A DNA stretch of 64,000 nucleotides from an uncultured Alphaproteobacteria bacterium (GTDB taxonomy: Bacteria > Pseudomonadota > Alphaproteobacteria > Caulobacterales > Parvularculaceae). The stretch is from the NCBI GenBank assembly GCA_937895955.1, contig CALAZI010000029.1, positions 1 to 64,000 on the forward strand, read 5' to 3'. Every line of letters starts with the position of its first letter. The stretch's first letter is position 1. The position numbers and the translations under genes were made by a program. Shown piece after piece: positions 24,384 to 33,850 of the stretch. The notes under the pieces are model-generated. The model saw nothing but the letters and a program-made list of their open reading frames with translations, made no database searches and was not told the origin of the DNA.

Positions 24384-26063
24384 ATGGCTGACGACGCGCC
24401 GCAACGCGAAAGCATGGAGTTCGACATCGTGATCGTCGGCGCGGGTCCCGCAGGTCTTTCGGCCGCCATGCGCCTAAAGGAGCGCGCCGCGGAAGCTGGA
24501 AGCGATCTTTCCGTCGTCGTCGTCGAAAAAGGATCGGAAGTCGGCGCGCATATTCTGTCCGGCGCCGTCCTCGACCCCTCCGGCCTTGATGCGCTGATCC
24601 CGGACTGGCGCGGCAAAGGCGCGCCGGCGACGGTCGAGGTGACGTCGGAAAGCTTCAAGCTGCTGGGGCCTTCCGGCTCCATCCCGCTGCCCGTCTTCGC
24701 GATGCCGCCGATGGTCAAAAATCACGGCAACTACATCGTCTCGATGGGCAATCTCTGCCGCTGGCTCGCCGAGCAGGCCGAAAGCCTCGGCGTCGACATT
24801 TATCCTGGCATGGCGGCGTCGAAGCTTCTTTATCGGGATGACGGATCGGTCAGGGGCGTCGTCGTCGGCGAGGTCGGCGTCGGCAAGGACGGTCAGCGAA
24901 CGGATCATTATGAGCCGGGAATGGAGCTTTGCGGCAAATATGTTCTGATCGCCGAAGGCGCGCGCGGCTCGCTCGCCAAGCAATTGGTCGAAAAATTCGA
25001 TCTTGATGCGGGACGCGATCCGCAGAAATACGGCATCGGCCTGAAAGAGCTCTGGGAAATCGCGCCCGAAAAATCCCGGCCCGGCCATATTCAGCATACG
25101 TTCGGCTGGCCGCTCGACAATCAAACCGGCGGCGGGTCGTTCCTGTATCATTACGACGACAACACGATCGCGCTCGGTTTCGTCGTGCACCTTAACTACA
25201 AAAACCCTTATATCTATCCGTATGCGGAATTCCAGAAATTCAAGACGCATCCGGAAATCGCCGAGCTTCTCGAGGGCGGCAAGCGCATCGCCTACGGCGC
25301 GCGCGCGATCACCGAAGGCGGCTATCAGTCGGTGCCCAAACTCGCCTTTCCGGGCGGCGCGCTGATCGGCTGCTCGGCGGGCTTCGTCAACGTGCCGCGC
25401 ATCAAGGGCAATCATAACGCCATGCTGACCGGCATGATGGCGGCGGACGCCGCTTTCGACGCCGTCGCCGCCGGGAGAGAAGGCGACATTCTCGACGCTT
25501 ATGAGGCGGCCTATGACGCCTCGCCGGTCAAACGCGAGCTTAAAAAAGCGCGCAACGCCAAGCCCTTATGGTCGAAATTCGGGACGCTTGTCGGCGGGAT
25601 CGCGCTTTCAGGGCTTGATCTGTGGACCAACACGGTCGTTCCCGGCTTTTCGATTTTCGGCACGCTGAAACACGGCAAGACCGACGCCGCGGCGACAGAG
25701 CCCGCCGCGAAATTCAAGCCGATCGATTATCCGCGGCCCGACGGCGCGCTCACCTTCGACCGGCTCACCAATGTTTCATTTTCGGCCGTCAATCACGAGG
25801 AAAACCAGCCCGCGCATCTCAAGCTTAAGGACCCGTCAATCCCGATCGCGGTAAACCTGCCGCAATACGCCGAACCGGCGCAGCGCTATTGCCCGGCCGG
25901 CGTTTACGAAATCCTGACCGAGGAAGGCGGGACCGATCCGAAGTTTCAGATCAACGCGCAAAACTGCGTCCACTGCAAAACCTGCGACATCAAGGATCCT
26001 TCGCAGAACATCGTGTGGACGACGCCGGAAGGCGGCGGCGGCCCCAACTACCCGAACATGTAA
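24384..26063 (+). CDS. Electron transfer flavoprotein-ubiquinone oxidoreductase
   Basis: Inner-membrane-associated enzyme that passes electrons from ETF (fatty acid and amino acid oxidation) to ubiquinone, 559 aa, the expected length. FAD-binding GAGPAGLSAAMRL at residues 18-30; C-terminal 4Fe-4S ferredoxin-type site with RYCPAGVYE and NCVHCKTCDIKDP providing four cysteines; the characteristic end TTPEGGGGPNYPNM. ATG at 24384. The etfAB genes are not in the window. The TPR lipoprotein follows after 22 nt. Confidence 0.96.
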   Translation: MADDAPQRESMEFDIVIVGAGPAGLSAAMRLKERAAEAGSDLSVVVVEKGSEVGAHILSGAVLDPSGLDALIPDWRGKGAPATVEVTSESFKLLGPSGSIPLPVFAMPPMVKNHGNYIVSMGNLCRWLAEQAESLGVDIYPGMAASKLLYRDDGSVRGVVVGEVGVGKDGQRTDHYEPGMELCGKYVLIAEGARGSLAKQLVEKFDLDAGRDPQKYGIGLKELWEIAPEKSRPGHIQHTFGWPLDNQTGGGSFLYHYDDNTIALGFVVHLNYKNPYIYPYAEFQKFKTHPEIAELLEGGKRIAYGARAITEGGYQSVPKLAFPGGALIGCSAGFVNVPRIKGNHNAMLTGMMAADAAFDAVAAGREGDILDAYEAAYDASPVKRELKKARNAKPLWSKFGTLVGGIALSGLDLWTNTVVPGFSIFGTLKHGKTDAAATEPAAKFKPIDYPRPDGALTFDRLTNVSFSAVNHEENQPAHLKLKDPSIPIAVNLPQYAEPAQRYCPAGVYEILTEEGGTDPKFQINAQNCVHCKTCDIKDPSQNIVWTTPEGGGGPNYPNM

Positions 26064-26085
26064 GCGTAATGCGAGGAACGGCGTT

Positions 26086-27804
26086 TTGAAGATTGGAAGA
26101 TGCATCGCGGCGATCGGCGCCCTTGTGGCGCTCACCTCGTGCGCGACGGCGCAGACGCCGTCGACGAGCGCAGGCGAGTATTTGTCGGGACGTCTCGCCG
26201 CCGGACTGAACGATATCGACGCTGCGGCGCGCAGTTACGGCGCGGCCGTCGCCGCCAATCCGGACGATATCGACATCGTCAGGAGCGCGTTTCTTTTTTA
26301 CGTCGCCGCCGGCGAGATAGAAGCTTCCGCGCCTTACGCGCGCACGCTTATCGCTGCCGGCGAGGATAAGGGGCTTGCCTCGCTGACGCTCGCCCTGATC
26401 GATCTGAAACATGGCGATCTTCACGCTGCGCGCGACCGGGCGAAAGGCGAATTCGCCGAGCCGCTGGCGAATTCGGCAGCGTTCATCGCCGGCGCGTGGA
26501 TCGAGGCGGAGATTGCGGGACCGGCGGCGGGCGTTTCCGCGTTCGATCTCGGCAAGGATGTCTTCACCGGCTTCAATCCGACCTTCAAGGCGATGCTGCT
26601 TGAGGAAAGGGGAGACATCGAAACCGCCGGCGCCGCGCATCAGATTTCCGTCGCTTCTTTCGGCGGGCCGATCGGGCGCGCCGCTTACGGCGCCTTTCTC
26701 GAGCGTCACGGCGAAGAGGGCGCTGCGCGCGATTATTATCTGCAGCTCAAGAAAGAAGGCGGCGCATCGCGCCGGCTTGCGCTCGCCGGCCTTGCGCGCC
26801 TCGAAAAAGGACGGCCGTCGACGGAATTCACGAATGTCGCCGCGCGCGATGGCGTCGCCATGGCGCTTTATCTTTTCGCCGGCAATCTCATCCAGCAATC
26901 GGCTGAAGAAATGCAGCGCGCGAGCGAAGCCGGTTTCCGGATAACCGAACGCCCGTTCAACCTGCCGCTCGCGCTTTCCGAACTCGCCGTCTATCTCGAT
27001 CCCGATCTCGCCGATGCGCGCCGGCTGATCGGCTCGATCCACAACATTTACGGCAATTACGATGCGGCCAGGGCGGCTTTCGCGGCGGTCAAGCCTTCAT
27101 CGGCGCAATTTGAACAGGCGCAGATTGAAATCGCCAACAGCCTCGCCGCCGAAGACAAGATCGATGCGGCGATCGCGACGCTGAAATCGGCAGTGCGCCG
27201 CGACCGCGACGCGGAAGACGCGCGCTTGACGCTCGCCGGCTATTACGCCGCCGACAATCGTCATGATGAAGCGGTGAAAGAGGCGAGCCGCGCGATCGCC
27301 CGGCTGGAAGAGCCGCCGCCGGTCGACGCTTGGCGCCATTACATCACGCGCGCGGCGTCGCTGCTTGAGCTTGACCGGTTCGACGATGCGGAACGCGATC
27401 TCAAAAAAGCGGTTGAAATCGCACCCGAAGAGCCGGTCGCGCTCAATTATCTCGGATATTCCTGGGCCGAGCGCGGGATCAATCTCGACGAAGCGTTCAG
27501 CCTCATTGAAAAAGCCGTGGCGCTGAGACCGCAATCGGGCGCCATTATCGACAGCCTCGGCTGGGCGCATTATCAGCGCGGCGAGTTCGAGGAGGCCTTG
27601 CCGCATCTTGAAAAGGCGGCCGCGCTGGAGCCCGCCGACCCGACGGTGACGGACCATCTCGGCGACGTTTATTGGCGGCTCGGCCGCAAAACCGAAGCGC
27701 GGTTTCAATGGGAGCGCGCGCTTGAACTCGATCCGAAGGATCAGGCGCGCGCACTGATCGAGAAAAAGCTGGAGTCGGGTCTCGACCCTGTCGCGCCGCA
27801 ATGA
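26086..27804 (+). CDS. TPR-repeat lipoprotein
   Basis: 572 aa protein made largely of tetratricopeptide repeats. The N-terminus is a lipoprotein signal with lipobox LTSC (Cys19). Repeats are clearest in the C-terminal half (ALNYLGYSWAERGINLDEAFSLIEKAV, IIDSLGWAHYQRGEFEEALPHLEKAA, VTDHLGDVYWRLGRKTEARFQWERAL). Such proteins usually scaffold envelope complexes; no specific partner can be named. TTG start at 26086 with GAGGA 9 nt upstream; no ATG fits the signal peptide. It overlaps ispE by 4 nt, an arrangement that couples their translation. Confidence 0.85.
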   Translation: MKIGRCIAAIGALVALTSCATAQTPSTSAGEYLSGRLAAGLNDIDAAARSYGAAVAANPDDIDIVRSAFLFYVAAGEIEASAPYARTLIAAGEDKGLASLTLALIDLKHGDLHAARDRAKGEFAEPLANSAAFIAGAWIEAEIAGPAAGVSAFDLGKDVFTGFNPTFKAMLLEERGDIETAGAAHQISVASFGGPIGRAAYGAFLERHGEEGAARDYYLQLKKEGGASRRLALAGLARLEKGRPSTEFTNVAARDGVAMALYLFAGNLIQQSAEEMQRASEAGFRITERPFNLPLALSELAVYLDPDLADARRLIGSIHNIYGNYDAARAAFAAVKPSSAQFEQAQIEIANSLAAEDKIDAAIATLKSAVRRDRDAEDARLTLAGYYAADNRHDEAVKEASRAIARLEEPPPVDAWRHYITRAASLLELDRFDDAERDLKKAVEIAPEEPVALNYLGYSWAERGINLDEAFSLIEKAVALRPQSGAIIDSLGWAHYQRGEFEEALPHLEKAAALEPADPTVTDHLGDVYWRLGRKTEARFQWERALELDPKDQARALIEKKLESGLDPVAPQ

Positions 27805-28694
27805 TCCGTGAAATCGCGCCGGCGAAAATCAATCTCTATCTCCATGTCGGACCGCTGCGCCCGGACAGGCTGCATGCGCTTGAAAGCCTTTTCGTGTTTG
27901 CGGACGCCGGCGATGCGGTCGAGGTTGCGCCGGCGGACGACCTCTCTCTAAGCATGTCGGGGCCGTTTGCGGCTCCGCTCTGCGCCGAACCGGTCGAGCG
28001 AAATCTGGTCATGCGCGCCGCGCGGCTTTTGAAGGCCGAGGCCGGGGTCAGCGCGGGCGCGGCGTTGTCGCTCGACAAACGTCTTCCTGTCGCCGCCGGG
28101 ATCGGCGGCGGATCGTCGGACGCGGCCGCCGCGCTGCGCGCCCTGATCCGGTTGTGGAAAATCGATATTCCGGCCGCCGACCTGCGCCGGCTGGCTTTCC
28201 GCCTCGGCGCCGATGTGCCGGCCTGTCTCGCCCGCCGGCCGGTTTGGGTCGGCGGCGCGGGCGAAATCCTCGCGGCCTCGCCTACCCTGCCGCCGCTCTG
28301 GGTCTGCCTCGCCAATCCTGGCGTCGCCAGCCCGACAGGGCCTGTTTTCCGCGCCTTTGACGCCGCCAATCCGGCCCCGGACGCCCCGCAAAGGCCGTCG
28401 ATCCGCGGCGCGGGGTACCGGCGGGTCACATCGCTGATGGAAAATTCCCGCAATGACCTTCAGCCGATTGCCATCGCCGGCGAACCTGTGATCCAAGCGG
28501 TGATCGAACGCCTTGCGGCGCGCTCCGGCGCGCTTGCTGCGCGCATGTCGGGCAGCGGCGCCACGGCGTTCGGTCTTTTTTCTTCGGCCGACGCCGCTCG
28601 GCGGGCCGCGCGGGAGATGAACGGGCGAGGCTGGTGGTCGATGAGCGCGAAACTGAGCGCCGCCGATCCGTCGGAACGGTGTGCTGAATGCTGA
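27801..28694 (+). CDS. ispE: 4-diphosphocytidyl-2-C-methyl-D-erythritol kinase IspE
   Basis: MEP-pathway GHMP kinase making the CDP-methylerythritol 2-phosphate precursor of isoprenoids, 297 aa. The N-terminus APAKINLYLHVGPLRPDRLHALESLF is typical, the ATP-binding GHMP motif LPVAAGIGGGSSDAAAAL is at about 95-112, and the C-terminal MSGSGATAFGLF is intact. ATG at 27801 overlaps the preceding stop (ATGA). The next gene overlaps its end by 7 nt. Confidence 0.96.
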   Translation: MIREIAPAKINLYLHVGPLRPDRLHALESLFVFADAGDAVEVAPADDLSLSMSGPFAAPLCAEPVERNLVMRAARLLKAEAGVSAGAALSLDKRLPVAAGIGGGSSDAAAALRALIRLWKIDIPAADLRRLAFRLGADVPACLARRPVWVGGAGEILAASPTLPPLWVCLANPGVASPTGPVFRAFDAANPAPDAPQRPSIRGAGYRRVTSLMENSRNDLQPIAIAGEPVIQAVIERLAARSGALAARMSGSGATAFGLFSSADAARRAAREMNGRGWWSMSAKLSAADPSERCAEC

Positions 28695-29800
28695 TGGCGT
28701 TGGCGGCGATGATCCTGGCGGCGGCTGCGGTTGCGGGCGTTGTCGCCTATGGCGCGGCGAAGTTTTTCGCCGCCCGCAGCTTTCTCCAGGATCGCCCGAA
28801 CGGCCGTTCAAGCCACCGCGCCGTGACGCCTCGCGCCGGCGGGATCGCCATTTTCGCGGGCTTTGCTGTAGCGACCGTCCTGTTCACCCTCTTTCTGGCG
28901 GTCTACGGCCATCAGGATACGAGCGCTTTTCTGAAGTTCTTCGTTTTGGCGTTCCTCGCCTTTGCGTTCGGCGCGCTTGACGACGCGCGAACGTTCAGCG
29001 CGCGGATAAAGCTGCTTGCGCAGGTTGCGATCGCCGCCGGCTTTGTCGCCGCTTTCGGCGCCGTTCAAACGCTGCCGGCGCCGTTTGTCGGCGCCGTCGA
29101 TCTTGGCGCGGCGGCGTTTCCGCTCACCGTTTTCTGGATCGTCGCTTTCATGAACGTCTTTAACTTCATGGACGGCATCAACGGCATCGCCGCGTCCTGC
29201 GCGCTCTTCGTTCTTTCGGCGCTGGCCGTCGTTGCGGCGGGAGAGGCCGCTTCCTTTGCGCCGCCGGCGCTCTTTCTCGCCTGCGCGCTGTTCGGATTCC
29301 TGCCGCTCAATCTTCCGCACGGACGCATTTTCATGGGCGACGGCGGCAGCCAGTTCGTCGGCTTTTCCATCGCGGCGCTCGCCGTTCTGACCGCCAAGCA
29401 AGGCGGCGTTTCGCCGATGTTCACGCCGATCGCCTTTCTTCCTTTCATCTTCGACGTCGCCTTCACGCTCATTCATCGCGCGCGGCGCGGCCGAAACGTT
29501 TTCGCCGCCCATAACGAACATCTTTACCAGCTGCTTGTCCGGCTTGGCGGCGCGCATGAAACGGTGACGACGCTTTATCTGACGCTGATCGTCATTTCGA
29601 CGACGACGGCGCTTGTCGCCAACACATTCGGCGCTGCGTTCCAATACGCCGCCGCTCTGGCGCTGACGCTCGCCTTCCTTGCGCCGGCGCTGATCATTTA
29701 CGCCCGCGCGTCGAAAGCGGGTCTCTTCGCGGGTGCAGCCGAAAAGGCGCGCGCGGAGCCCGCGGTCGAGGACGCCGCATTCCGCACGGCTGCGGAATAG
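28688..29800 (+). CDS. Polyprenyl-phosphate sugar-1-phosphate transferase (WecA/MraY family)
   Basis: Inner-membrane enzyme of glycosyltransferase family 4 that loads a sugar phosphate onto a polyprenyl phosphate, 370 aa, about ten membrane helices. Active-site motifs: DDARTFSARIK (first Asp pair), FNFMDGINGIA, and FMGDGGSQFVGF. The third, His-rich loop reads IHRARRGRNVFAAHNEHLYQ, as in WecA/TuaO-like enzymes rather than MraY, so O-antigen or exopolysaccharide initiation is more likely than lipid I. It overlaps ispE, and the polyprenyl synthase is convergent 9 nt away. Confidence 0.87.
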   Translation: MLMALAAMILAAAAVAGVVAYGAAKFFAARSFLQDRPNGRSSHRAVTPRAGGIAIFAGFAVATVLFTLFLAVYGHQDTSAFLKFFVLAFLAFAFGALDDARTFSARIKLLAQVAIAAGFVAAFGAVQTLPAPFVGAVDLGAAAFPLTVFWIVAFMNVFNFMDGINGIAASCALFVLSALAVVAAGEAASFAPPALFLACALFGFLPLNLPHGRIFMGDGGSQFVGFSIAALAVLTAKQGGVSPMFTPIAFLPFIFDVAFTLIHRARRGRNVFAAHNEHLYQLLVRLGGAHETVTTLYLTLIVISTTTALVANTFGAAFQYAAALALTLAFLAPALIIYARASKAGLFAGAAEKARAEPAVEDAAFRTAAE

Positions 29801-29809
29801 ATCGAAAAA

Positions 29810-30862
29810 TTACGAAATGCGCGAGGCTGAGCTGATCGCGAGGTCGGCGAGCGCGCGCGTATAGGCGTTCTGCGGCGCGCGGGCGAGATCGTCGACGGCC
29901 CGCGCGGCGTAGCGCTTGGCGCAGGCGATCGTGTCGTCAAGCGCTCTCGTCGCAACGATGAGCTTTCGCGCCTGATCGAAATCGCCGTCTTTCTGCCGGC
30001 CTTCCGCAATCGTGCGCCGCCAGAAATCGCGATCGGCGCCGGATGCGCGATCAAACGCATAGACGACAGGCAGCGTCATTTTTCCCTCGCGGAAATCGTC
30101 GCCGACCGTTTTGCCGAGCGCGTTTTCGCGCCCTGAATAATCGAGCGCGTCGTCGATCAGCTGATAGGCGATGCCGAGATTGCGGCCGAAGGAGCGCAAG
30201 GCTTCCTCGCTGTCCGCATCGGCGCCCGCGATCACCGCGCCGGCTTGCGCGGCCGCGGCGAAGAGCGCCGCCGTTTTCGATTCGACGACGGCGAGATACA
30301 TCTCGAAGGTCGCTTCGAGGTTCTTCTGCGTTGCGAGTTGCAAAACTTCGCCTTCGGCGATGACCCCGGCGGCGCGCGACAAGATTTCCAGAACGCGCAG
30401 ATCGCCTGCGGCGACCATCAGTTCGAACGCCTGCGAAAACAGGAAGTCGCCGACAAGGACGCTTTCCTTGTTGCCCCAGATGACGTTGGCCGTCGATGCG
30501 CCGCGTCGCAGCGAGGAATCGTCGACGACGTCGTCATGCAGAAGCGTCGCGCCATGAATGAGTTCGACCGCGGCGGCGAGGCTGATATGATGATCGTTCC
30601 GGCAGTCGAACATCCGCGCCGTCGACAGGGTCAGAAGCGGGCGCAGGCGCTTGCCGCCGGCGTTGATCAGATGCCCGCCGATCTCGGCGATCATCGGGCT
30701 CTGCGATTTCAGCGCCATCAGGATCGTCGCGTTGACGTCGTTGAGATCGGACGCGCACAGGAATTTCAAATCGCCGACAAGGGCGGAGAAATCGCGCATC
30801 TCGCCGTCTGCGCTCGTTTTGGAGGGACGGGCGGGCGATAGGGATGTGACGGCTAAATCCAC
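29810..30862 (-). CDS. ispB: Polyprenyl (octa/decaprenyl) diphosphate synthase
   Basis: Trans-prenyltransferase that makes the long side chain of ubiquinone, about 350 aa. Both aspartate-rich motifs are present: FARM LLHDDVVDDSSLRRG and QLIDDALDYSG, plus GGKRLRPLL. Chain length (8, 9 or 10 units) cannot be read; decaprenyl is common in this class. The start is uncertain: the frame opens at a TTG at 30922, GTG at 30862 gives a usual VTS-type N-terminus, and ATG at 30799 is also possible. No strong Shine-Dalgarno separates them. Confidence 0.9.
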   Translation of the reverse strand: MDLAVTSLSPARPSKTSADGEMRDFSALVGDLKFLCASDLNDVNATILMALKSQSPMIAEIGGHLINAGGKRLRPLLTLSTARMFDCRNDHHISLAAAVELIHGATLLHDDVVDDSSLRRGASTANVIWGNKESVLVGDFLFSQAFELMVAAGDLRVLEILSRAAGVIAEGEVLQLATQKNLEATFEMYLAVVESKTAALFAAAAQAGAVIAGADADSEEALRSFGRNLGIAYQLIDDALDYSGRENALGKTVGDDFREGKMTLPVVYAFDRASGADRDFWRRTIAEGRQKDGDFDQARKLIVATRALDDTIACAKRYAARAVDDLARAPQNAYTRALADLAISSASRIS

Positions 30863-31131
30863 TGAAATCCGAAAGAGCTTAATTTCGCCTCGGAGATTGG
30901 GCTTGGCGGATCGCCGGGTCAAGGCGCGCGGTTGCGGCCTATTGGGCCGATCGCGCCGACCTGAAACAAATCACGAATGATTGAAGGGCGCGATGGAGCG
31001 GTTCAGATGCGCGCCAGGGCGTTGGCGCGGCGCGCGCCATTGATTGATCGAGCGTGGGATCGCCGATAAACTGCCGCTGACGCGCAATTTGGCGCGCCTC
31101 CCGTGTCGGGGCGCGCCGGAAAAGGATGGCG

Positions 31132-31326
31132 ATGAATACGACTGCTGGGATTGTCGCCGGACTTCTTGTCGCGGGCGCCGCCGTGACCGTTTACCGTTTC
31201 GCGCGGCGCCAGGCGGATCAGATCCGTGCGGCGATCGATGAATTTCGCGGCGCCGGTTCCGGCCGGGGCGCCGTCATCGAATTTGAAAAAGACCCTGAGA
31301 CGGGCGTTTACCGCCGGCGGGGCTGA
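31132..31326 (+). CDS. Small membrane protein of unknown function
   Basis: 64 aa. An N-terminal hydrophobic helix (TTAGIVAGLLVAGAAVTVYRF) followed by a charged segment (ARRQADQIRAAIDEFRG) and an acidic tail (VIEFEKDPETGVYR). ATG at 31132 follows AAAGG by 6 nt; another ATG lies two codons earlier. No family recognised. It may be a small membrane-anchored factor; the regular codon use and ribosome site support translation. Followed by the exonuclease gene after 135 nt. Confidence 0.6.
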   Translation: MNTTAGIVAGLLVAGAAVTVYRFARRQADQIRAAIDEFRGAGSGRGAVIEFEKDPETGVYRRRG

Positions 31327-31461
31327 CCGGCCGAAAACACCATCGCGCGCCTGTGCGATTGCGATCCTGGTCGACAGGCGCAAGGCGCGTTCGCGCGGCG
31401 GCAAATCCCGACTATAGTCCCTCCATCGACCGGCGCCGCCGGTCTTCGACCGGAACGGACG

Positions 31462-31953
31462 ATGGCGGAACGGCTCGCCTTTATCGATTTCGAAGCCTCC
31501 GGGCTCGGCGCGCGTTCCTGGCCGATCGAGGTCGGCTGGGCGTTTGAGGACGGCGCCGGCGAATCGTTTCTGGTCAGCCCGGCGCCTGAATGGTCGCTGG
31601 ACGATTGGGATCCGCGCGCCGAAAAGCTGCATGGCGTTTCGCTCAAAATGCTGAGCGATCTCGGCGTCAGCGCCGAAACGGCCTGCGACCGCGTTTCCGC
31701 GGCGCTCGCCGGCTGCGCCGTCTATTCCGACGCGCCCGACTGGGACTCGTTCTGGATGATGCGCCTCTTCGACGCGGCGGCGCGCAAGAGCGCGATCCGC
31801 ATCCGCGATTTTTCAACGCTGATGGCGCCCCTGGCGCCGGAAAAAAAAGCGCAATTGCTGTCGCAAGCCGATCGCCAGGCGCCGCGTCGACATCGGGCGG
31901 GCGAGGATGCGCTGCATCTCGTCGCCGTTTTCCGTCTTTCAAAAGATCTTTGA
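31462..31953 (+). CDS. Short DEDDh-type 3'-5' exonuclease-like protein
   Basis: 163 aa RNase H-fold nuclease of the DnaQ group. Exo I FIDFEASGLG supplies Asp-x-Glu, exo II SDAPDWDSFWM the second Asp, and exo III HRAGEDAL the His and last Asp (DEDDh). It lacks any partner domain and is too short and divergent for DnaQ or oligoribonuclease; the substrate is unknown. Exo I lacks the Thr of DxET (here D-F-E-A-S). It precedes the alpha/beta hydrolase by 16 nt. Confidence 0.78.
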   Translation: MAERLAFIDFEASGLGARSWPIEVGWAFEDGAGESFLVSPAPEWSLDDWDPRAEKLHGVSLKMLSDLGVSAETACDRVSAALAGCAVYSDAPDWDSFWMMRLFDAAARKSAIRIRDFSTLMAPLAPEKKAQLLSQADRQAPRRHRAGEDALHLVAVFRLSKDL

Positions 31954-31969
31954 ACCGGACGCGCGCTTG

Positions 31970-32851
31970 ATGTCACTCGCCGCAGATGAAGCTGTCGACC
32001 GGATGTTCGCGCCGCTCAGCGACGGCGAGATCGCCCTTCGCCGCTTCGGCGCGGCGGGCGCGCCGCGACTTCTGTTCGCTCACGCCAACGGATTTTGCGC
32101 CTCCGCCTATCGCCGGATGTTTGAGGCGATGGGCGATGCGTTTGACATTTTCGCGGTCGATTTGCGCGGGCACGGACGATCGCGTTTGCACGCCGATCCG
32201 GCGGCGCATAGCGATATGCGCGTTTATGCGCGCGATATCGCCGAGCTTCTTGATGCGCTCGGCGGAGAAGCGGCGGGCCCCTGGACGCTCGCCGGCCATT
32301 CGCTCGGCGCCGTCAGCGTGACGCTCGCATCGGTCGGGCGGCGCGACGTCGCCGCGCTGCGGCTCATTGAACCGGTTGCGACGCCTTACTGGTTTACGTT
32401 CGCCGCGCGCACGCCGCTCTGGCCGTTCCTGGCGGCGCAGCTTCCTCTGGTCAAAGGCGCGCGCGGGCGGCGCGGGCATTTTCCGGACAGGGATTTCGTT
32501 CGCCGACGCTACGCCTCGAAATCGCTGTTCGCGGGCTGGGCCGACGGCGTTCTCGACGACTATCTCGAGGACGGTCTTTATGAAACGCAGGACGGCGTCG
32601 CGCTTTCCTGCTCTCCGGCCTGGGAAGCGGCGAGCTTTTCCGGCCACGGCCATGATTTCTGGGCGGCGGTCAGACAGGCGCCGGCCCCGATCTCGGTCCT
32701 GGCGGCCCGCCATCCCTCGACGACAACCCGGCCTTTCGCTCTGAGGCGGCTCCAAAAGGCGGGGGCGAAGATCGTCATGGTTGACGGGCTGACGCATCTG
32801 GCGCCCTTCGAGGACCCGGCGCGCGCCGCGCGGTTTTTGCTCGGCGACTAG
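31970..32851 (+). CDS. Alpha/beta-fold hydrolase
   Basis: 293 aa esterase/lipase-like enzyme. Oxyanion region HANGFCASAYRRMF, VDLRGHGRS, nucleophile elbow GHSLG (Ser111), and a late histidine in GLTHLAPFEDP complete the likely triad. No signal peptide, so cytoplasmic. The substrate is not predictable. ATG at 31970 chosen over an upstream GTG-type opening at 31907 that would overlap the exonuclease gene; the ribosome site is weak, so translational coupling is possible. Confidence 0.82.
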   Translation: MSLAADEAVDRMFAPLSDGEIALRRFGAAGAPRLLFAHANGFCASAYRRMFEAMGDAFDIFAVDLRGHGRSRLHADPAAHSDMRVYARDIAELLDALGGEAAGPWTLAGHSLGAVSVTLASVGRRDVAALRLIEPVATPYWFTFAARTPLWPFLAAQLPLVKGARGRRGHFPDRDFVRRRYASKSLFAGWADGVLDDYLEDGLYETQDGVALSCSPAWEAASFSGHGHDFWAAVRQAPAPISVLAARHPSTTTRPFALRRLQKAGAKIVMVDGLTHLAPFEDPARAARFLLGD

Positions 32852-32975
32852 GATCGCCAAACCGGCCTTGGAGCGCGGCGCTCTTTTTGCTAAGGCCTTC
32901 CGCGAGTTAGCCGCCGCCAAGGCGGCGCGCGGCCGCTTTCGGGCGTCGCTGCATCATTTGAGTAGGGAAGAATCC

Positions 32976-33770
32976 ATGAGCCAGACGCCCGCCGCGCCGC
33001 AGATCAACGGCAAAATGTTCCTTTTTGAGAAGCCCGAGCTCTTGAGCCGCGAGCATCACGGCAAGCTCGGCCTCGACGCCGCAAAGAAGCCCTTCAGCTT
33101 TTGCGCGCATGTCCGCGCCATTCCGCTGACGATTTCCGAAGTCGTCGAGGCGGCCAAGCACTATCCGGTCGTTTTTTATTCGCAGGAAGAGCCGCTGCCG
33201 ATCGCCATTCTCGGCTTCAACAGCGACATCAACCTGTTCGTCGATGAAGAGGGCAATTGGGAAGAGCACGCCTATATCCCGGGCTATCTGCGCCGCTATC
33301 CCTTCGCGCTCGCCGGCGAAACCGGGGGCGATCGTTACGCGCTGGTTCTCGACGCCGCCTATGAAGGGCTGTCGGCGAAGGCTGAGCGCAAGCTGTTCGA
33401 GAATAATGAGCTCAGCGCGTTCGCCAAGAGCGCGATGGAATTCACGACGACCTATGAAACCGATCGCCGGCTTACCGACCGGATCATGAAGGAACTGAAA
33501 AAGCTGGACATCATTCATTCGCAGACGGCGCAATACACGCCGGCCGGCGAGACGGCGCCGCGCACTTTCGCGCAATATTTCGGCATCGACGAGCAGCATC
33601 TCAATAAGCTGACCGACGAGCAGTTTCTCGAATTGCGCAAGATGAACGTGCTGCCGGTCATCTACGCGCACCTCGTATCGCTCAACAATTGGCGCTCGCT
33701 CATCGGCCGCCGCATGAAACGTCTCGGCGTCAGCGAGCTTGAAGCGGTTTCCGGCCAGCGTCCGTCATAG
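32976..33770 (+). CDS. SapC family protein
   Basis: 264 aa protein of the SapC family (named after a gene near an S-layer protein). Recognisable blocks: FSFCAHVRAIPLTISEVVEAAKHYPVVF near residue 40, ILGFNSDINLFVDEEGNW, and YIPGYLRRYPFAL. The molecular role is unknown; in related bacteria sapC often accompanies TonB receptors and surface proteins, but no receptor is adjacent here. ATG at 32976 follows GGGAAG. No signal peptide. Stands alone between the hydrolase and dsbD. Confidence 0.85.
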   Translation: MSQTPAAPQINGKMFLFEKPELLSREHHGKLGLDAAKKPFSFCAHVRAIPLTISEVVEAAKHYPVVFYSQEEPLPIAILGFNSDINLFVDEEGNWEEHAYIPGYLRRYPFALAGETGGDRYALVLDAAYEGLSAKAERKLFENNELSAFAKSAMEFTTTYETDRRLTDRIMKELKKLDIIHSQTAQYTPAGETAPRTFAQYFGIDEQHLNKLTDEQFLELRKMNVLPVIYAHLVSLNNWRSLIGRRMKRLGVSELEAVSGQRPS

Positions 33771-33850
33771 GCGTTCAAAACAAAGCGAGCATCGCTTTCC
33801 CGCCCGCCGGTCATATTGGCCGCGCGGGCGGTCTCGCGTAAGGAGGGGCG

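Noticed and set aside
33785..33850. GC-rich inverted repeat between sapC and dsbD as a terminator
   Set aside because: The 8-bp stem has no T-tract after it, so intrinsic termination is not supported; it may just be a stable leader structure of dsbD.
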